Assembly (NCBI RefSeq): GCF_003611275.1
Contig: NZ_CP020694.1
Coordinates: forward strand, 1,674,001 to 1,738,000
Direction of reading: 5' to 3'
Source: Sulfitobacter sp. D7
GTDB taxonomy: Bacteria; Pseudomonadota; Alphaproteobacteria; Rhodobacterales; Rhodobacteraceae
Length of the DNA: 64,000 nucleotides
The number at the start of each line of letters is the position of its first letter. Positions within the stretch are counted from its first letter, which is position 1. Shown piece after piece: positions 29,238 to 39,735 of the stretch. Made by a program: the position numbers and the translations under genes. The notes beneath the pieces are model-generated. The model did no database searches. It saw only the letters and a program-made list of their open reading frames with translations, and was not told the DNA's origin.

Positions 29238-30049
29238 TACATGCCTCCCGGGATGAGGGGGCTGGCCAGTAGATCGCGGGTGGCCTGTTCAACATCTTCT
29301 TGCCGCATGAGGCTTTCGCCGATCAAGAAACAGCGCGCGCCATAAACCGCCATATCGGCGAGGTCCGCAGGGGTGTAGAGGCCGGATTCACAGACCAGCA
29401 TCCGATCGGGCGGCACCGCTTCCGAGAGTTGACGTGTCACATCAAGAGAGGTCTCGAAGGTATTGAGATTGCGGTTATTGATCCCAATCATCCGGCTCGT
29501 AAGCTTTTCGGCACGGGCCAGTTCTGCGGCGTCATGCACTTCGATCAGCGCATCCATGCCCCAGTCCTGCGCGGCTTGCTCCAACTCAGCGGCCTGCGCA
29601 TCAGAAACAGAGGCCATGATGATCAGAATGCAATCCGCACCAAGGCTTCGCGCTTCGGCGACTTGATAGGGGTCGTAAAGGAAATCCTTGCGCAGCACCG
29701 GAAGATCGCAGGCCGCGCGAGCCTCGACCAAGAACTCTTTCGCGCCTTGAAAACTCGGCGTATCGGTCAAAACTGATAGGCAGGTGGCACCGCCTGCAGC
29801 ATAAGCGCGGGCAAGGTCGGCGGGTTCGAAATCTTCCCGGATCAGCCCTTTCGACGGGCTGGCTTTCTTGATCTCGGCAATCAGGCCATAGCCCTCGCGG
29901 GAGGCTTCGTGCAGGCGCTGCGCAAAGGGGCGCACGGGCGGTGCTGCACGGGCGGCGGCCTCCATGTCAGCCTGCGACTTTTCGGCCTTGGCAGCGGCGA
30001 TTTCTTCCAGCTTATAGGCTTTGATTTTTTCCAGAATAGTGGCGGTCAT
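29237..30049 (-). CDS. trpC: Indole-3-glycerol phosphate synthase
   Basis: 270 residues from ATG 30049 ([16 protein letters not shown]); an upstream in-frame ATG lies inside ung. It is a monofunctional TrpC with a TIM barrel. [15 protein letters not shown] holds catalytic lysines, [13 protein letters not shown] another, and [12 protein letters not shown] the Asn/Arg block. trpF is not fused or adjacent. Confidence 0.97.
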   Translation of the reverse strand: MTATILEKIKAYKLEEIAAAKAEKSQADMEAAARAAPPVRPFAQRLHEASREGYGLIAEIKKASPSKGLIREDFEPADLARAYAAGGATCLSVLTDTPSFQGAKEFLVEARAACDLPVLRKDFLYDPYQVAEARSLGADCILIIMASVSDAQAAELEQAAQDWGMDALIEVHDAAELARAEKLTSRMIGINNRNLNTFETSLDVTRQLSEAVPPDRMLVCESGLYTPADLADMAVYGARCFLIGESLMRQEDVEQATRDLLASPLIPGGM

Positions 30050-30056
30050 GGCATCC

Positions 30057-30716
30057 TCACGGCTTTGTCCAATGTATGCCGGGCTTGCCTTGGCCCTGCA
30101 ACCAGTCATTCACCCGGCTGAAGGGGCGCGAGCCAAAGAAGCCGCGGCAGGCGGAAAGCGGCGAAGGGTGCGGTGTCTCGATCTTGAGGTTTTGCACCGG
30201 GTCAATCTGCGCCGCGGCCTTCTGCGCATGTGCGCCCCAAAGCAGATAGGCGCGGGGGCGATCTGAGAGGCGGGCCAGCACCTGAGCGGTCAGCGTTTGC
30301 CAGCCAAGTTTCGCATGTCCATTCGCACAGCCTGCCGGAACGGTTAGGACGTTGTTCAACAACAGGACACCTTGATCGGCCCAGAACCGCAGATCTGGAT
30401 CTTCAGGCGGTGCGCCAAGATCGCCGTGTAACTCTTTGAAGATATTGGCGAGAGATCGTGGTATCGGGCGCACGTGAGGCTCGGCTGAGAAGGCATAGCC
30501 GTGCGCATGGCCGGGTGTGGGATAGGGGTCTTGGCCGAGGATCACCACCTCTACCGCTGCGGGCTGAAGGTGTTCAAGTGCTGCGAATATCTTGGGAGCG
30601 GGCGGCAAAATCTCACGCGGCTCGGCAGCTAGCCGTTGGGCGATGCGCGGCCAGTCCGCAGCGAAAAAGGGTAGTTCGGCCCAATCGCCAAGCGCGCTGA
30701 GGCTTGGCGGTGTCAT
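30057..30716 (-). CDS. ung: Uracil-DNA glycosylase
   Basis: 219 residues. It removes uracil from DNA. The water-activating loop is [17 protein letters not shown], the later [12 protein letters not shown] carries the uracil-recognising Asn, and [14 protein letters not shown] is the DNA-intercalation loop. It sits inside the trp operon: it overlaps trpD by 4 nt and ends 7 nt before trpC, so it is expressed with tryptophan synthesis. Confidence 0.97.
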   Translation of the reverse strand: MTPPSLSALGDWAELPFFAADWPRIAQRLAAEPREILPPAPKIFAALEHLQPAAVEVVILGQDPYPTPGHAHGYAFSAEPHVRPIPRSLANIFKELHGDLGAPPEDPDLRFWADQGVLLLNNVLTVPAGCANGHAKLGWQTLTAQVLARLSDRPRAYLLWGAHAQKAAAQIDPVQNLKIETPHPSPLSACRGFFGSRPFSRVNDWLQGQGKPGIHWTKP

Positions 30717-31729
30717 TTCGACTGGCTGATCTGCGCCACTTTTTCGATCCGGTCACGCGCTGCGCCGCTGTCGATGCTTTCACGGGCCATTTCGACGCCG
30801 GTTTTCAGATCGGGGGCCACATCCGCTACGACCAAGGCAGAGGCCGCGTTGAGCAACACAGCGTCGCGGTAACCCGATGGAACGCCGTCTAACAACGCTT
30901 TGAAATGTTTGGTGTTCTCGGCAGGTTCACCCCCGGCGATGGCCTCAAACGGATGGACCGGCAGGCCCGCGTCTTCGGGGTGCAATTCGCGCAAGTTAAC
31001 CACGCCGTCTTCCAGTGCGGCGACCCAGCTTACACCGGTGATGGTCAGTTCATCCGTGCCGTCGGACCCGTGCACGAGCCACGCTTTTTCAGAGCCGAGT
31101 TGTTTTAGCGTCAGCGCCATCGGTTCAATCAGATCGCGGCTGTAGGCACCGGTAAGCTGGCGTTTGACGCCTGCGGGATTGGTGAGCGGGCCGAGGATGT
31201 TAAAGATCGTGCGGGTGCCAAGCTCGGACCTTGTGGGCATAACATGGGCGACGGCGGGGTGATGCATGGGGGCCATCATGAAACCGATGCCCGCCTCGGC
31301 CAATTCACGCTCGACCACCGCAGGGCCGACCATGACGTTGATGCCAAGCTGCGACAGCGCGTCGGAAGCGCCGGATTTCGAGCTAAGGTTGCGGTTGCCA
31401 TGTTTTGCTACGACCGCGCCTGCGCCTGCGGCCACAAACGCGGCGGCGGTCGAGATGTTCAGCGTCCCCTTGCCATCGCCGCCCGTGCCGACGATGTCGA
31501 TTGCCCCTTCGGGCGCGCGCACGGCGTTGCATTTGCTGCGCATGACCTTTGCGGCGGCGGCATATTCGGTGACCGTTTCGCCGCGCGTGCGCAGGGCCAT
31601 GAGAAAGCCACCGATCTGGCTTGGCGTGGCTTCGCCTTCGAAGAGGATTTCAAAGGCCTCCACAGCCTGTTCCGAGGTGAGCGGCCCGTTGGCAGCGGCG
31701 TCAAGCAAGGGTTTCAACGCGCTACTCAT
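30713..31729 (-). CDS. trpD: Anthranilate phosphoribosyltransferase
   Basis: 338 residues. It joins anthranilate and PRPP. The PRPP/Mg loop is [14 protein letters not shown], followed by [15 protein letters not shown] and [11 protein letters not shown] (anthranilate tunnel). It overlaps trpG by 4 nt and ung by 4 nt. Confidence 0.97.
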   Translation of the reverse strand: MSSALKPLLDAAANGPLTSEQAVEAFEILFEGEATPSQIGGFLMALRTRGETVTEYAAAAKVMRSKCNAVRAPEGAIDIVGTGGDGKGTLNISTAAAFVAAGAGAVVAKHGNRNLSSKSGASDALSQLGINVMVGPAVVERELAEAGIGFMMAPMHHPAVAHVMPTRSELGTRTIFNILGPLTNPAGVKRQLTGAYSRDLIEPMALTLKQLGSEKAWLVHGSDGTDELTITGVSWVAALEDGVVNLRELHPEDAGLPVHPFEAIAGGEPAENTKHFKALLDGVPSGYRDAVLLNAASALVVADVAPDLKTGVEMARESIDSGAARDRIEKVAQISQSK

Positions 31730-32307
31730 GCCGGGACCTTCATCTCATTCAGGAAGTTTTGCAGCAGGGCGTGACCATGCTCGGACCGGATCGATTCTGG
31801 ATGGAATTGCACGCCGTGCATCGGCAAGTCGCGGTGTTGCAGACCCATGATCGTGCCGTCTTCGAGTGCTGCGGTGATCTCAAGACACTCCGGCAGGCTT
31901 GCGCGTTCCACCACCAGCGAGTGATAGCGCGTGGCCCCAAAGGGCGAGGGCAGTCCGGCAAAGACACCGCGCCCCTCATGTTGCATCTGGCCCAGCTTGC
32001 CGTGCACGATGTCATCCGCACGCACGACCTTGCCGCCAAAGGCTTGGCCAAGGGTCTGATGGCCCAGGCAGACGCCCAAGAGCGGCACCCGCGCTTCGGC
32101 AGCGGCATGGGTCAGCTCTAGGCATATCCCCGCTTGGTCAGGGTCACAGGGGCCGGGGGACAGCAAGATACCGGCGGGGTTCATGGCCATCGCTTCGTCC
32201 ACGCTGAGCGCGTCGTTGCGGTGCACCTGCACATCCGCCCCGAGGCTGCCCAGATAGTGGACCAAGTTATAGGTAAAGCTGTCGTAGTTATCGATGAGCA
32301 GCAGCAC
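31726..32307 (-). CDS. trpG: Anthranilate synthase glutamine amidotransferase component
   Basis: 193 residues with a GTG start at 32307 ([11 protein letters not shown]). A 23-residue longer in-frame ATG start at 32376 gives a tail unlike the family. The triad is intact: C80 in [10 protein letters not shown] and the His/Glu in VQFHPES. It supplies ammonia to TrpE, which lies 2.8 kb upstream, separated by a divergent gene and an unrelated gene. Confidence 0.95.
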   Translation of the reverse strand: MLLLIDNYDSFTYNLVHYLGSLGADVQVHRNDALSVDEAMAMNPAGILLSPGPCDPDQAGICLELTHAAAEARVPLLGVCLGHQTLGQAFGGKVVRADDIVHGKLGQMQHEGRGVFAGLPSPFGATRYHSLVVERASLPECLEITAALEDGTIMGLQHRDLPMHGVQFHPESIRSEHGHALLQNFLNEMKVPA

Positions 32308-32473
32308 AGGCAGGCATTTCTTTGTATTAGGACTGGAGAAACCGCGCCGGAGCGCGGTATAGGTTTTGGCATACATGTTCAGGCTTGAACCCCATCGTCA
32401 AGAGTTTGGGGCAAGCCAATTGAGGGGAACGCCGGGCTTTCTGGCCATGGCGCAGACAGCAGGAGTAGCGCAG

Positions 32474-34039
32474 ATGGCACGCGGAGTTCTGAGCGGGCTG
32501 ATTTGGGGGGGGGTGACGTGCATCGGTGTGGCCGGTGCAGTGTCTTTGATGATGCCCTTGCCCTTGCCGCCGCAGGTGGGTGATGCGCCCGGCTCTGGTC
32601 CCGCCCCGGCGCGGATCAATGTGACCGATGCAGGTGAGCAGGGGCGCAGCCGCGATTCTGCGCCTGTGTTGAATGCTCCCGCGCCGCGTGCCGATGTGCC
32701 TGAGCAAGACAGCCTAGCCGCGCTTGACCCCGACACGCAGACGTCGGCCAGCCTGCCAGAGACCGGCAGCGCAGAGGGGCTCAGCACCCCCGCGGCACCA
32801 GAGGGGCAAACCCCGATGTCTCCGGGCGCGGAAGAACCGGTGTTGCCCAATCCGCAGGCCGTGGCCCCCGATGCGCCGCAGGCCGCCGACGAGCTTTCGA
32901 TCAGCACCGAACCCGCGCAGCCGCCTGCGCCGGATGTGGCCGATATCGAAGGGGCGTTTGACGCGCCGCAAGGCATGGAAGCGCCGGAGGTCGAGGAGGA
33001 CGAGGCGATCACCCTGCCAGCGGAAGAGATTGCCGTTGAAGAGGATGCGGTGCCGGAACCGGCACCGGTGAGTGATATCGTCGAAACTTCGCCTGTCGTT
33101 GATGCCGAGGAAGATGCGCCTACACCCGAGGCTGCTCCTCAATCCACCGCAGCAGACGCCCCCGCGCCGGTGGAAGAGCCGCAGTCTGCGGAAGCGACGC
33201 CTGAACCCGCCGATACGGAGAGCGATGGCCGACCGAACATCGGCACACCCGCAGTCACTTTGTCAGACCGTGATACGGGGGTGGTGATCAACCGCCCCGG
33301 TGCGACACCCGCGGCAGAGCCCGCCGAGGCTGACGAGATTGTGAACGACGATCCGCGCCCCGTGGTGGTCAACAGCCTTGCCGGAGACCTGCCCGAGGGC
33401 AAACCGCTTATGAGCGTGGTGTTGATCGACGATGGCACGTCGGTCACTGCGGGCAGCGCCGGGCTGGCCGCGCTGCGCAGTTTTCCCTATCCGCTGAGCT
33501 TTGCGGTCGACAGCGGCCTCTCGGACGCGGCGGAACGGGTGGAAACCTATCGCGAGGCCGGGTTTGAGGTCTTGGCGCTGGTCGATCTGCCGCAGGGCGC
33601 ACAGCCAAGCGATGCCGAGACCGCCTTTGCCGCCACGCTCGACCGGATCGGGCCCGTGGTCGGTGTGCTGGAAGGGACCCAGAGCGGCTTTCAAGGCAGC
33701 CGGGCGCTGGCCGATCAAGTGACGGATATCCTTGCGCAGTCCGGCCACGGGCTGGTGACGCAGGACAAAGGGCTGAACACCATGCCGAAACTGGCGCGGA
33801 AGGCCGGGGTGCCTGCGGATTCGGTGTTTCGCGATTTCGACAGCAAGGACCAGACCGCACGGGTGATCCGCCGCTTCCTCGATCAAGCGGCGTTCAAGGC
33901 CGGGCAAGAGGGGGCGGTGATCATGCTGGGCCGTCTGCGGCCCGATACCGTTTCGGCGCTGCTGCTTTGGGGCTTGCAGGACCGGGCCAGCGATGTGGCC
34001 TTGGTTCCGATCTCGGCAGTGCTGCTGCGCGAGGAATGA
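32474..34039 (+). CDS. Divergent polysaccharide deacetylase family protein
   Basis: 521 residues from ATG 32474, preceded by AGGAGTAGCGCAG; the upstream open frame overlaps trpG. A signal anchor (LIWGGVTCIGVAGAVSLMM) is followed by about 280 residues very rich in Pro, Ala and Glu with no fold expected. The C-terminal ~200 residues are the YibQ-like deacetylase domain (LMSVVLIDDGTS, VDSGLSDAAERV, LVTQDKGLNTM). It is probably periplasmic and active on a cell-wall or surface glycan; the substrate is unknown. The long acidic linker is the odd feature and may span the periplasm. Confidence 0.82.
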   Translation: MARGVLSGLIWGGVTCIGVAGAVSLMMPLPLPPQVGDAPGSGPAPARINVTDAGEQGRSRDSAPVLNAPAPRADVPEQDSLAALDPDTQTSASLPETGSAEGLSTPAAPEGQTPMSPGAEEPVLPNPQAVAPDAPQAADELSISTEPAQPPAPDVADIEGAFDAPQGMEAPEVEEDEAITLPAEEIAVEEDAVPEPAPVSDIVETSPVVDAEEDAPTPEAAPQSTAADAPAPVEEPQSAEATPEPADTESDGRPNIGTPAVTLSDRDTGVVINRPGATPAAEPAEADEIVNDDPRPVVVNSLAGDLPEGKPLMSVVLIDDGTSVTAGSAGLAALRSFPYPLSFAVDSGLSDAAERVETYREAGFEVLALVDLPQGAQPSDAETAFAATLDRIGPVVGVLEGTQSGFQGSRALADQVTDILAQSGHGLVTQDKGLNTMPKLARKAGVPADSVFRDFDSKDQTARVIRRFLDQAAFKAGQEGAVIMLGRLRPDTVSALLLWGLQDRASDVALVPISAVLLREE

Positions 34040-34063
34040 CCCCGCGCAGGGTATGGCCCTGAA

Positions 34064-35104
34064 CTAGATGATCTCGTCTTCGTCGAAAAGCGGGTCTTCT
34101 TCCAACTGATTGACCAGTTCATCCACCGTCGCCTCTGCCGCGCGGGGGCTGAGCTTGGCGAGGTGAAAGACCGCGTCGCCTTCGTTGACGATCGGGAGAA
34201 TGGCACGCCCAATAAGAATGCCCGGCGCATCGGCCAGCAGTTCGGCCTCTTCTTTGCCAAAGGGGTCCGACACGATGGCAAGCAGATCGCCTTCGGCCAC
34301 CGTCTCACCTTCGGCACGGAAGGTGCGCAGCAGGCCGCCCGCAGGGGCACGAAGCCAATGCGAGGCGGTGCAGATATAGGGCGCGCTGCGGGCGCTGGCG
34401 ATGCCCTTGGCGGGCAGCATGTCTTGTCCGCGCATGACCCGCAGGATGCCTGCGAGCCCGGCACGCACGGCCATCTCGTCAAAGCGCAGCCCTTCGCCCG
34501 CTTCATAAAGCAGAATCGGCGTGCCTTCGCGCGCCGCAACCGCGCGCAACGACCCATCGCGCAGCGGCGAGGTCAGCACCACCGGGGCGCCGAAATCCAT
34601 CGCCATCTTATGGGTCACCTTGTCCGCGGGCGAAACACGCACCTGAGGCAGGTTCGTGCGGTGGATCGCCGCCGAATGCAGATCGACACCAAAGTCGCAG
34701 CGCAGCACCACCTCTTGCAGGAAAATATGCGCCAGCCGCGCGCCAAGGCTGCCCGAAGGCGAGCCGGGGAAACAGCGGTTTAGATCGCGCCGGTCCGGCA
34801 GATAGCGTGAGCGGTTCAGAAAGCCAAAGGAGTTCACCACCGGCACCACGATCAGTGTACCGCGCAGGGCGGAGAGCTGCGGCGCGCGCAGCAGTCGGCG
34901 CGTGATCTCAACGCCGATGACCTCATCCCCATGCACGGCAGCCGAGACGAACATCGTCGGCCCCGGACGTTTGCCGTGATAGATCTCAAGCGACAGATGC
35001 ACCGGCGTGTGATCCGGCAGGATCGAAACGGGCAGGTCAACCGCAAGGCTGCTGCCGGGGGCAACGGAATGCCCCGCAATCTGAAAGGGGACCCGGTTTG
35101 GCAT
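34064..35104 (-). CDS. Succinylglutamate desuccinylase/aspartoacylase family zinc protein
   Basis: 346 residues. It has the zinc-carboxypeptidase-like AstE/Aspa fold: AAVHGDEVIGVEI gives the first His-Glu pair, RDLNRCFPGSPSGS the substrate arginine block, and DLHSAAIHRTNLPQVRV the third zinc His. The C-terminal barrel-sandwich part follows from GLLRTFRAEGETVAEGD. It probably hydrolyses an N-acyl amino acid amide bond. Its stop is close to the convergent deacetylase and its start is 2 nt from trpE, so it is cotranscribed with it. Confidence 0.85.
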   Translation of the reverse strand: MPNRVPFQIAGHSVAPGSSLAVDLPVSILPDHTPVHLSLEIYHGKRPGPTMFVSAAVHGDEVIGVEITRRLLRAPQLSALRGTLIVVPVVNSFGFLNRSRYLPDRRDLNRCFPGSPSGSLGARLAHIFLQEVVLRCDFGVDLHSAAIHRTNLPQVRVSPADKVTHKMAMDFGAPVVLTSPLRDGSLRAVAAREGTPILLYEAGEGLRFDEMAVRAGLAGILRVMRGQDMLPAKGIASARSAPYICTASHWLRAPAGGLLRTFRAEGETVAEGDLLAIVSDPFGKEEAELLADAPGILIGRAILPIVNEGDAVFHLAKLSPRAAEATVDELVNQLEEDPLFDEDEII

Positions 35105-35106
35105 GG

Positions 35107-36621
35107 TCAGCTGTTCCCTTTACCGCCAAAGCGCGCCGCATCGGCTGCGGCACGGCGGATCGCGCCGGATTTATGCACAGTCTCCATGAACTCGGCCTCT
35201 GGATCGCTGTCATAGACAACGCCGCCACCGGCTTGGATGTAGAGCGTTTCGTTTTTCACCACTGCCGTGCGCAGGGCGATGCACATATCCATGTCGCCGC
35301 CCGCGCTGAAATAGCCCACGCCGCCGCCGTAAACGCCACGCTTTTCGGGTTCCAACTCGTCGATGATCTCCATCGCGCGGACCTTGGGCGCGCCCGAGAC
35401 GGTGCCTGCGGGCATTCCGGCAAAGAAGGCGTCGAGCGCATCGCAGCCCTGTTTCAACTCACCGACCACGTTGGAGACGATGTGCATGACGTGGCTGTAG
35501 CGTTCGACGATGAACTCTTCGGTGGGGCGCACGGTGCCGATCTTGGCGACCCGGCCCACATCGTTGCGGCCCAGATCGAGCAGCATGAGGTGTTCGGCCA
35601 GCTCTTTGGGATCGCTCAGCAGATCGGCCTCTAGCGCGCGGTCTTCCTCCGGCGTGGCTCCGCGTTTGCGGGTGCCGGCGATGGGGCGAATGGTGACTTC
35701 GTTGCCAAAGACCCGCACGAGGATTTCGGGGCTTGCGCCGACCACATGGAAGCCGCCGAAGTTGAAATAGAACATGAAGGGCGAGGGGTTGGTGCGCCGC
35801 AGGCTGCGGTAAAGTGCGAAGGGGGGCTGTGTGAACTCTTGGGCCCAACGCTGGCTTGGCACCACCTGAAAGATATCGCCCGCCTTGATGTAATCGCGCG
35901 CCTTTTCGACGGCGGCCTTGTACCCGTCGTGGGTGAAATTGCTCACCGACTCCGGCGCGTCTTCGGCCTCTCCCAAATCGCGGGAGGTCTGCGGCATGGC
36001 GCGTTCCAGATCACGCACCGCGTCCATCACCCGCTCGGCGGCTTGGGCATAGGCAGCGCGCGCGGTCTGGCCCTCGGACACCCAAGCGGGGGAGACGATG
36101 GTGACTTCGCCCTTCACCCCATCCAGCACGGCCACGACCGAGGGGCGCATCATCACCGCATCAGGCAGGCCCAGAGGGTCAGGATTCACATGGGGCAGAT
36201 GTTCGACCAGCCGGATCATGTCATAGCCAAGGTAGCCAAAAAGACCGGCGGCGGCTTGGGGCAGGTCATCGGGCAGGGTGATGCGCGATTCCGCAATGAC
36301 ATCGCGCAGACGGTCCAGCGGATCGCCGGGCATGTCCTCAAAGGCATCCGCATCATAGCGCGCCGCACGGTTCAGTGCTGCGGTCTCACCCCGGCAACGC
36401 CAGATCAGGTCGGGCTTCATGCCGATGATGGAATAGCGTCCGCGCACGTCACCGCCTGTGACAGACTCCAGCACAAAGGCATTCTCCGCCGCGCCCGTCA
36501 GTTTGAGCATAAGCGACACCGGCGTGTCGAGGTCGGCAGCAAGGCGGGTGTAGACGATCTGGTTTTCGCCCGCTTCATAAGCGCGGGCGAAAGTGTCGAA
36601 ATCCGGGGTCAGGGCCATCAA
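35107..36621 (-). CDS. trpE: Anthranilate synthase component I
   Basis: 504 residues. It converts chorismate to anthranilate. The N-terminal feedback region contains LESVTGGDVRGRYSIIG. The chorismate-binding domain has IKAGDIFQVVPSQR, SPEILVRVFG, PIAGTRKRG and DLGRNDVGRVA. It starts 9 nt after the PpiD-like gene, so no leader-peptide attenuator can precede it directly. trpG is not adjacent. Confidence 0.97.
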   Translation of the reverse strand: MMALTPDFDTFARAYEAGENQIVYTRLAADLDTPVSLMLKLTGAAENAFVLESVTGGDVRGRYSIIGMKPDLIWRCRGETAALNRAARYDADAFEDMPGDPLDRLRDVIAESRITLPDDLPQAAAGLFGYLGYDMIRLVEHLPHVNPDPLGLPDAVMMRPSVVAVLDGVKGEVTIVSPAWVSEGQTARAAYAQAAERVMDAVRDLERAMPQTSRDLGEAEDAPESVSNFTHDGYKAAVEKARDYIKAGDIFQVVPSQRWAQEFTQPPFALYRSLRRTNPSPFMFYFNFGGFHVVGASPEILVRVFGNEVTIRPIAGTRKRGATPEEDRALEADLLSDPKELAEHLMLLDLGRNDVGRVAKIGTVRPTEEFIVERYSHVMHIVSNVVGELKQGCDALDAFFAGMPAGTVSGAPKVRAMEIIDELEPEKRGVYGGGVGYFSAGGDMDMCIALRTAVVKNETLYIQAGGGVVYDSDPEAEFMETVHKSGAIRRAAADAARFGGKGNS

Positions 36622-36630
36622 ATTTGCCTA

Positions 36631-38475
36631 TCAGGGAAAGTTCACATGCACGGCACTGACCGCGCGCTGGTCGATCTGGGGATCGGCATCGCGCATCACT
36701 GCATTGCTGTAGATATCGAAAAGACCTTGGGCCAGCGCCTGATCCAACTGCTGTGACAGACGGGTCATCAGCGCTTGGGTCTGGTCGTCTTCGCCCGCGG
36801 GGGTCACGGCATCAAGGCGCAGCACCACGACGCTGTCCCCTGCGGGCAGGACCGCGACGCCACCCTCGTCGAGGTCAAAGACCTGATCCATGAAATCGTC
36901 GGGCGTGCCGTCGACATAGGAACTGCGGGTCAGGCCTTCGCCAAGCTGCGGCGTGAGACCGGCGGCCTCAAAACCGTCCGCTTCGGCCAATGTGCCGGTC
37001 AGGCTCTCGGCCTTGGCGGTCAGCGCCTCCACGATCTGGGCATTGCGCCACGCGGTCTCAACCGCATCGCGGGCCTGCTCAAAAGGTTCGGGGCGCTCTG
37101 GCTTGGTCTCATCAAGGCGCATGGCGAAAACGCCGCCGTCTTCCAACTGGTCGATCTGCGGGAAGGCATCCGCGCTCAGGCTTGCTGCGGCTTCACGGAA
37201 GGCGCCATAGGCGGCGATGCCCTCGCTGCTTTCTTGGGTCCAGTCGATGGTGCCGAGGTTCATTTTGGTTTCCTCGGCCAGATCTTCAAGCGTGGCCCCT
37301 CCGGCGAGGCGGTCGTCGATTTCCTGTGCGCGGGCTTCGACGGCGCGGGTCGCGCGGGAAATGGCGAGGGTTTCTTCCAACACCTCACGGGCCTCTTCGA
37401 AAGGTACGTTCTGCGCAGGCAGAACCGCGTTCACGCGGAAGAGGGCCGGCCCAAGCGAAGTGGGTAGAGGGCCAACGATGTCGCCGCTTTGCGCTCCAAA
37501 CACCGCGTCACCTGCGGCGTCGAGATCGGATTTGGCCACGTCGCCCATATCCACATCCGCCAGAGCCAAGCCGCGCTCTTCGACCAGCGCCTCAAAGGTG
37601 GTGCCGTCAACTTCGAGCGCTGCTGCGGCCTGCGTGGCGGCCTCTTCGTTGGCAAAGACCAGACGCTCGACCAAGCGACGCTCGGGCTGGTCGTATTCAT
37701 CGCTGCGGGCGTCATATTCGGCGCGCAGCTCTTCTTCGGGCACCTCAACCTCGTCCAGCAGGTCTTCGGGGCGGAGCCATGCATAGGTGATGTTTTTGCT
37801 GGCGGGCAGCATGAAGTCATCGGTGTTGGCGTCGTAATAGGCCTGAAGCTCTTCTTCTGTCGGCGCGGCCACGGGGGTGTCGAGGTCACTCTCGCTGAGG
37901 CGGGCCCAAGTAAAGCTACGCTGTTCGGCGACGTAGTCGACCAACGTGCGGGCATAGGTGTCGGGCATGGAAACACCGCCCAGAACCGCACGCTGCAACA
38001 GGCCGCGCGCGGCCTCTTCGCGGATCGAACGCTCGAACTCGGCCTCGCTCATGCCGCTTTGCTGAAGGGCGAAACGATAGCCTTCGCGGTCGAAGTTGCC
38101 ATCGATCCCTTGGAACGCCGAGATAGCCACGATCTCATCGCGCAGGGTGGCATCGCCGATGGAGAGGCCCATTTCATCGGCTTCGTGATCCAGCGCGCGG
38201 TTGCGGACGATCCGTTGCAGAACGGCGCGGTCCAGACCCATTTCTTGGGCGCGGGCAAAGGACAGGCTCTCGCCGGTTTGTGCTTCAATCGCGCGGATTT
38301 CCTGCTGCAATTGGCGGGCGTATTGATCGACCGAGATCGACTTGTCCCCGACACTGCCGATGCTGCGCAGATTGCCGCTGAGGTTGATCGCACCAAAGCC
38401 GCCAAGACCCAAGATCAAAAGGGCCATCAAGGCCCAGACGGCGGTTTTCGAAAAGCTGAAGCCTTTTTTGGCCAT
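36631..38475 (-). CDS. PpiD-like periplasmic peptidyl-prolyl isomerase/foldase
   Basis: 614 residues. There is a single N-terminal membrane anchor (about 10-32, AVWALMALLILGLGGFGAI), then a SurA_N-type chaperone region (VDQYARQLQQEIRA onward), a parvulin-like domain around 265-370, and a helical C-terminus. It is inner-membrane anchored and faces the periplasm, helping outer-membrane protein folding. The parvulin core is diverged, so isomerase activity may be lost as in PpiD. It lies directly upstream of trpE. Confidence 0.88.
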   Translation of the reverse strand: MAKKGFSFSKTAVWALMALLILGLGGFGAINLSGNLRSIGSVGDKSISVDQYARQLQQEIRAIEAQTGESLSFARAQEMGLDRAVLQRIVRNRALDHEADEMGLSIGDATLRDEIVAISAFQGIDGNFDREGYRFALQQSGMSEAEFERSIREEAARGLLQRAVLGGVSMPDTYARTLVDYVAEQRSFTWARLSESDLDTPVAAPTEEELQAYYDANTDDFMLPASKNITYAWLRPEDLLDEVEVPEEELRAEYDARSDEYDQPERRLVERLVFANEEAATQAAAALEVDGTTFEALVEERGLALADVDMGDVAKSDLDAAGDAVFGAQSGDIVGPLPTSLGPALFRVNAVLPAQNVPFEEAREVLEETLAISRATRAVEARAQEIDDRLAGGATLEDLAEETKMNLGTIDWTQESSEGIAAYGAFREAAASLSADAFPQIDQLEDGGVFAMRLDETKPERPEPFEQARDAVETAWRNAQIVEALTAKAESLTGTLAEADGFEAAGLTPQLGEGLTRSSYVDGTPDDFMDQVFDLDEGGVAVLPAGDSVVVLRLDAVTPAGEDDQTQALMTRLSQQLDQALAQGLFDIYSNAVMRDADPQIDQRAVSAVHVNFP

Positions 38476-38505
38476 GACACGGTCCCTCGTTAATTTCGGA
38501 CCTGT

Positions 38506-39687
38506 CTATGCGTTGCGTGGCAGGGCTGCAAGCCTGTCGAAAAGCACTTCGAGACCGGCGGTGTCGAGGTTTGCAAAGGCGATGCGCAACTGGCTTTCGC
38601 CGCGCGCGTCTCCCTCGGGCTGGAACATCGTGCCGGGCAGGCAAAGCACGCCTGCATCGCGCACCAATTGCGGGGCCAGTTCTGCCGAGGAGAGGTCAAA
38701 GGGATGTCGCAAATAGGCGAAATAGCCGCCGAGCCCGAGCAATTCCCACCCCAGCGGTTCGATCTTGGGCATCAGCGCAGCAATCGCGGCGCGGCGCGCA
38801 AGGATTTCTTCGCGTTCATCTGCCAGCCACGGGCCCAGGTTCTGCATCCCCCAGAGCGCGCCGTGTTGGCCGATCTGCGCCGGGCAAATGGCCACGGTAT
38901 CGAGAAACTTCTCAACTTCCGCCAGCCGCGCCGTGCTGGCGATCAGCGCGCCGACGCGGTGGCCGGTCAGGCGGTAGGCTTTGGAAAAGGAATAGAGGTG
39001 GATCAGCGTGTCGTGCCAGTCGGGGTCGCGGAACAGCGCATGCGGCGCGCCGGGGCGGCTGTGAAAATCGCGGTAGGTCTCGTCGAGGATCAGCGCGATG
39101 CCATGACGGCGCGCGAGGTCAAAGAATTCCTGCACGAGGGCGGCGGGATATTCCACGCCGCCGGGGTTGTTGGGGGTGACCAGCGCGATGGCGCGGGTGC
39201 GCGGGGTGATGGCGGCTGCGGCCTTGTTGGGGTCGGGCAGCATGTCGGCTTCGACGGGCAGCGGCACGGCGGTGACCCCGCTCATGTCAAGCCACATTTT
39301 GTGGTTGAAGTACCAAGGCGTCGGGATGATCACCTCATCGCCTTCGCCGCAGAGCGTGGCAATGGCGGCGGCAAAGGCTTGGTTGCACCCGGATGTGATG
39401 CAGACCTGTTCGTCGGTCACCACGCCCGCGTATTTCTCTGCCGTTTGCCGTGCCAGTTCGGCGCGCAGTTCCGGCAAGCCCAGCACGGGGCCATAGAGAT
39501 GCGCCTCATCGTTGTTCAGCGTGACCTCGGCCATCGCCCGGCGCAGCCCCTCTGGGGGCGGATCGACGGGGGCGGCTTGGCTTACGTTGATCAGCGGACG
39601 GTCATCGGTGAATGTCACGCCATCCAGCCAGCGCCGCGCCTCCATCACCGGAGGGAAGAAAGTGGTGGCGGTGCGCGAAAGCGGCAT
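38506..39687 (-). CDS. Class I/II PLP-dependent aminotransferase
   Basis: 393 residues. It is a fold-type I enzyme: TSGCNQAFAAAI binds the PLP phosphate, LVTPNNPGGVEYP carries the conserved Asn, LILDETYRDF the Asp-x-x-Tyr, and YSFSKAYRLTGHRVG the catalytic lysine. The substrate is not clear; aspartate- or tyrosine-type acceptors are plausible. It stands 30 nt upstream of the PpiD-like gene on the same strand. Confidence 0.9.
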   Translation of the reverse strand: MPLSRTATTFFPPVMEARRWLDGVTFTDDRPLINVSQAAPVDPPPEGLRRAMAEVTLNNDEAHLYGPVLGLPELRAELARQTAEKYAGVVTDEQVCITSGCNQAFAAAIATLCGEGDEVIIPTPWYFNHKMWLDMSGVTAVPLPVEADMLPDPNKAAAAITPRTRAIALVTPNNPGGVEYPAALVQEFFDLARRHGIALILDETYRDFHSRPGAPHALFRDPDWHDTLIHLYSFSKAYRLTGHRVGALIASTARLAEVEKFLDTVAICPAQIGQHGALWGMQNLGPWLADEREEILARRAAIAALMPKIEPLGWELLGLGGYFAYLRHPFDLSSAELAPQLVRDAGVLCLPGTMFQPEGDARGESQLRIAFANLDTAGLEVLFDRLAALPRNA

Positions 39688-39735
39688 AGGTGTATCCGGT
39701 CAGGTAAGGGGCAGGGGAAGGTGGCGCAGGGCCCC

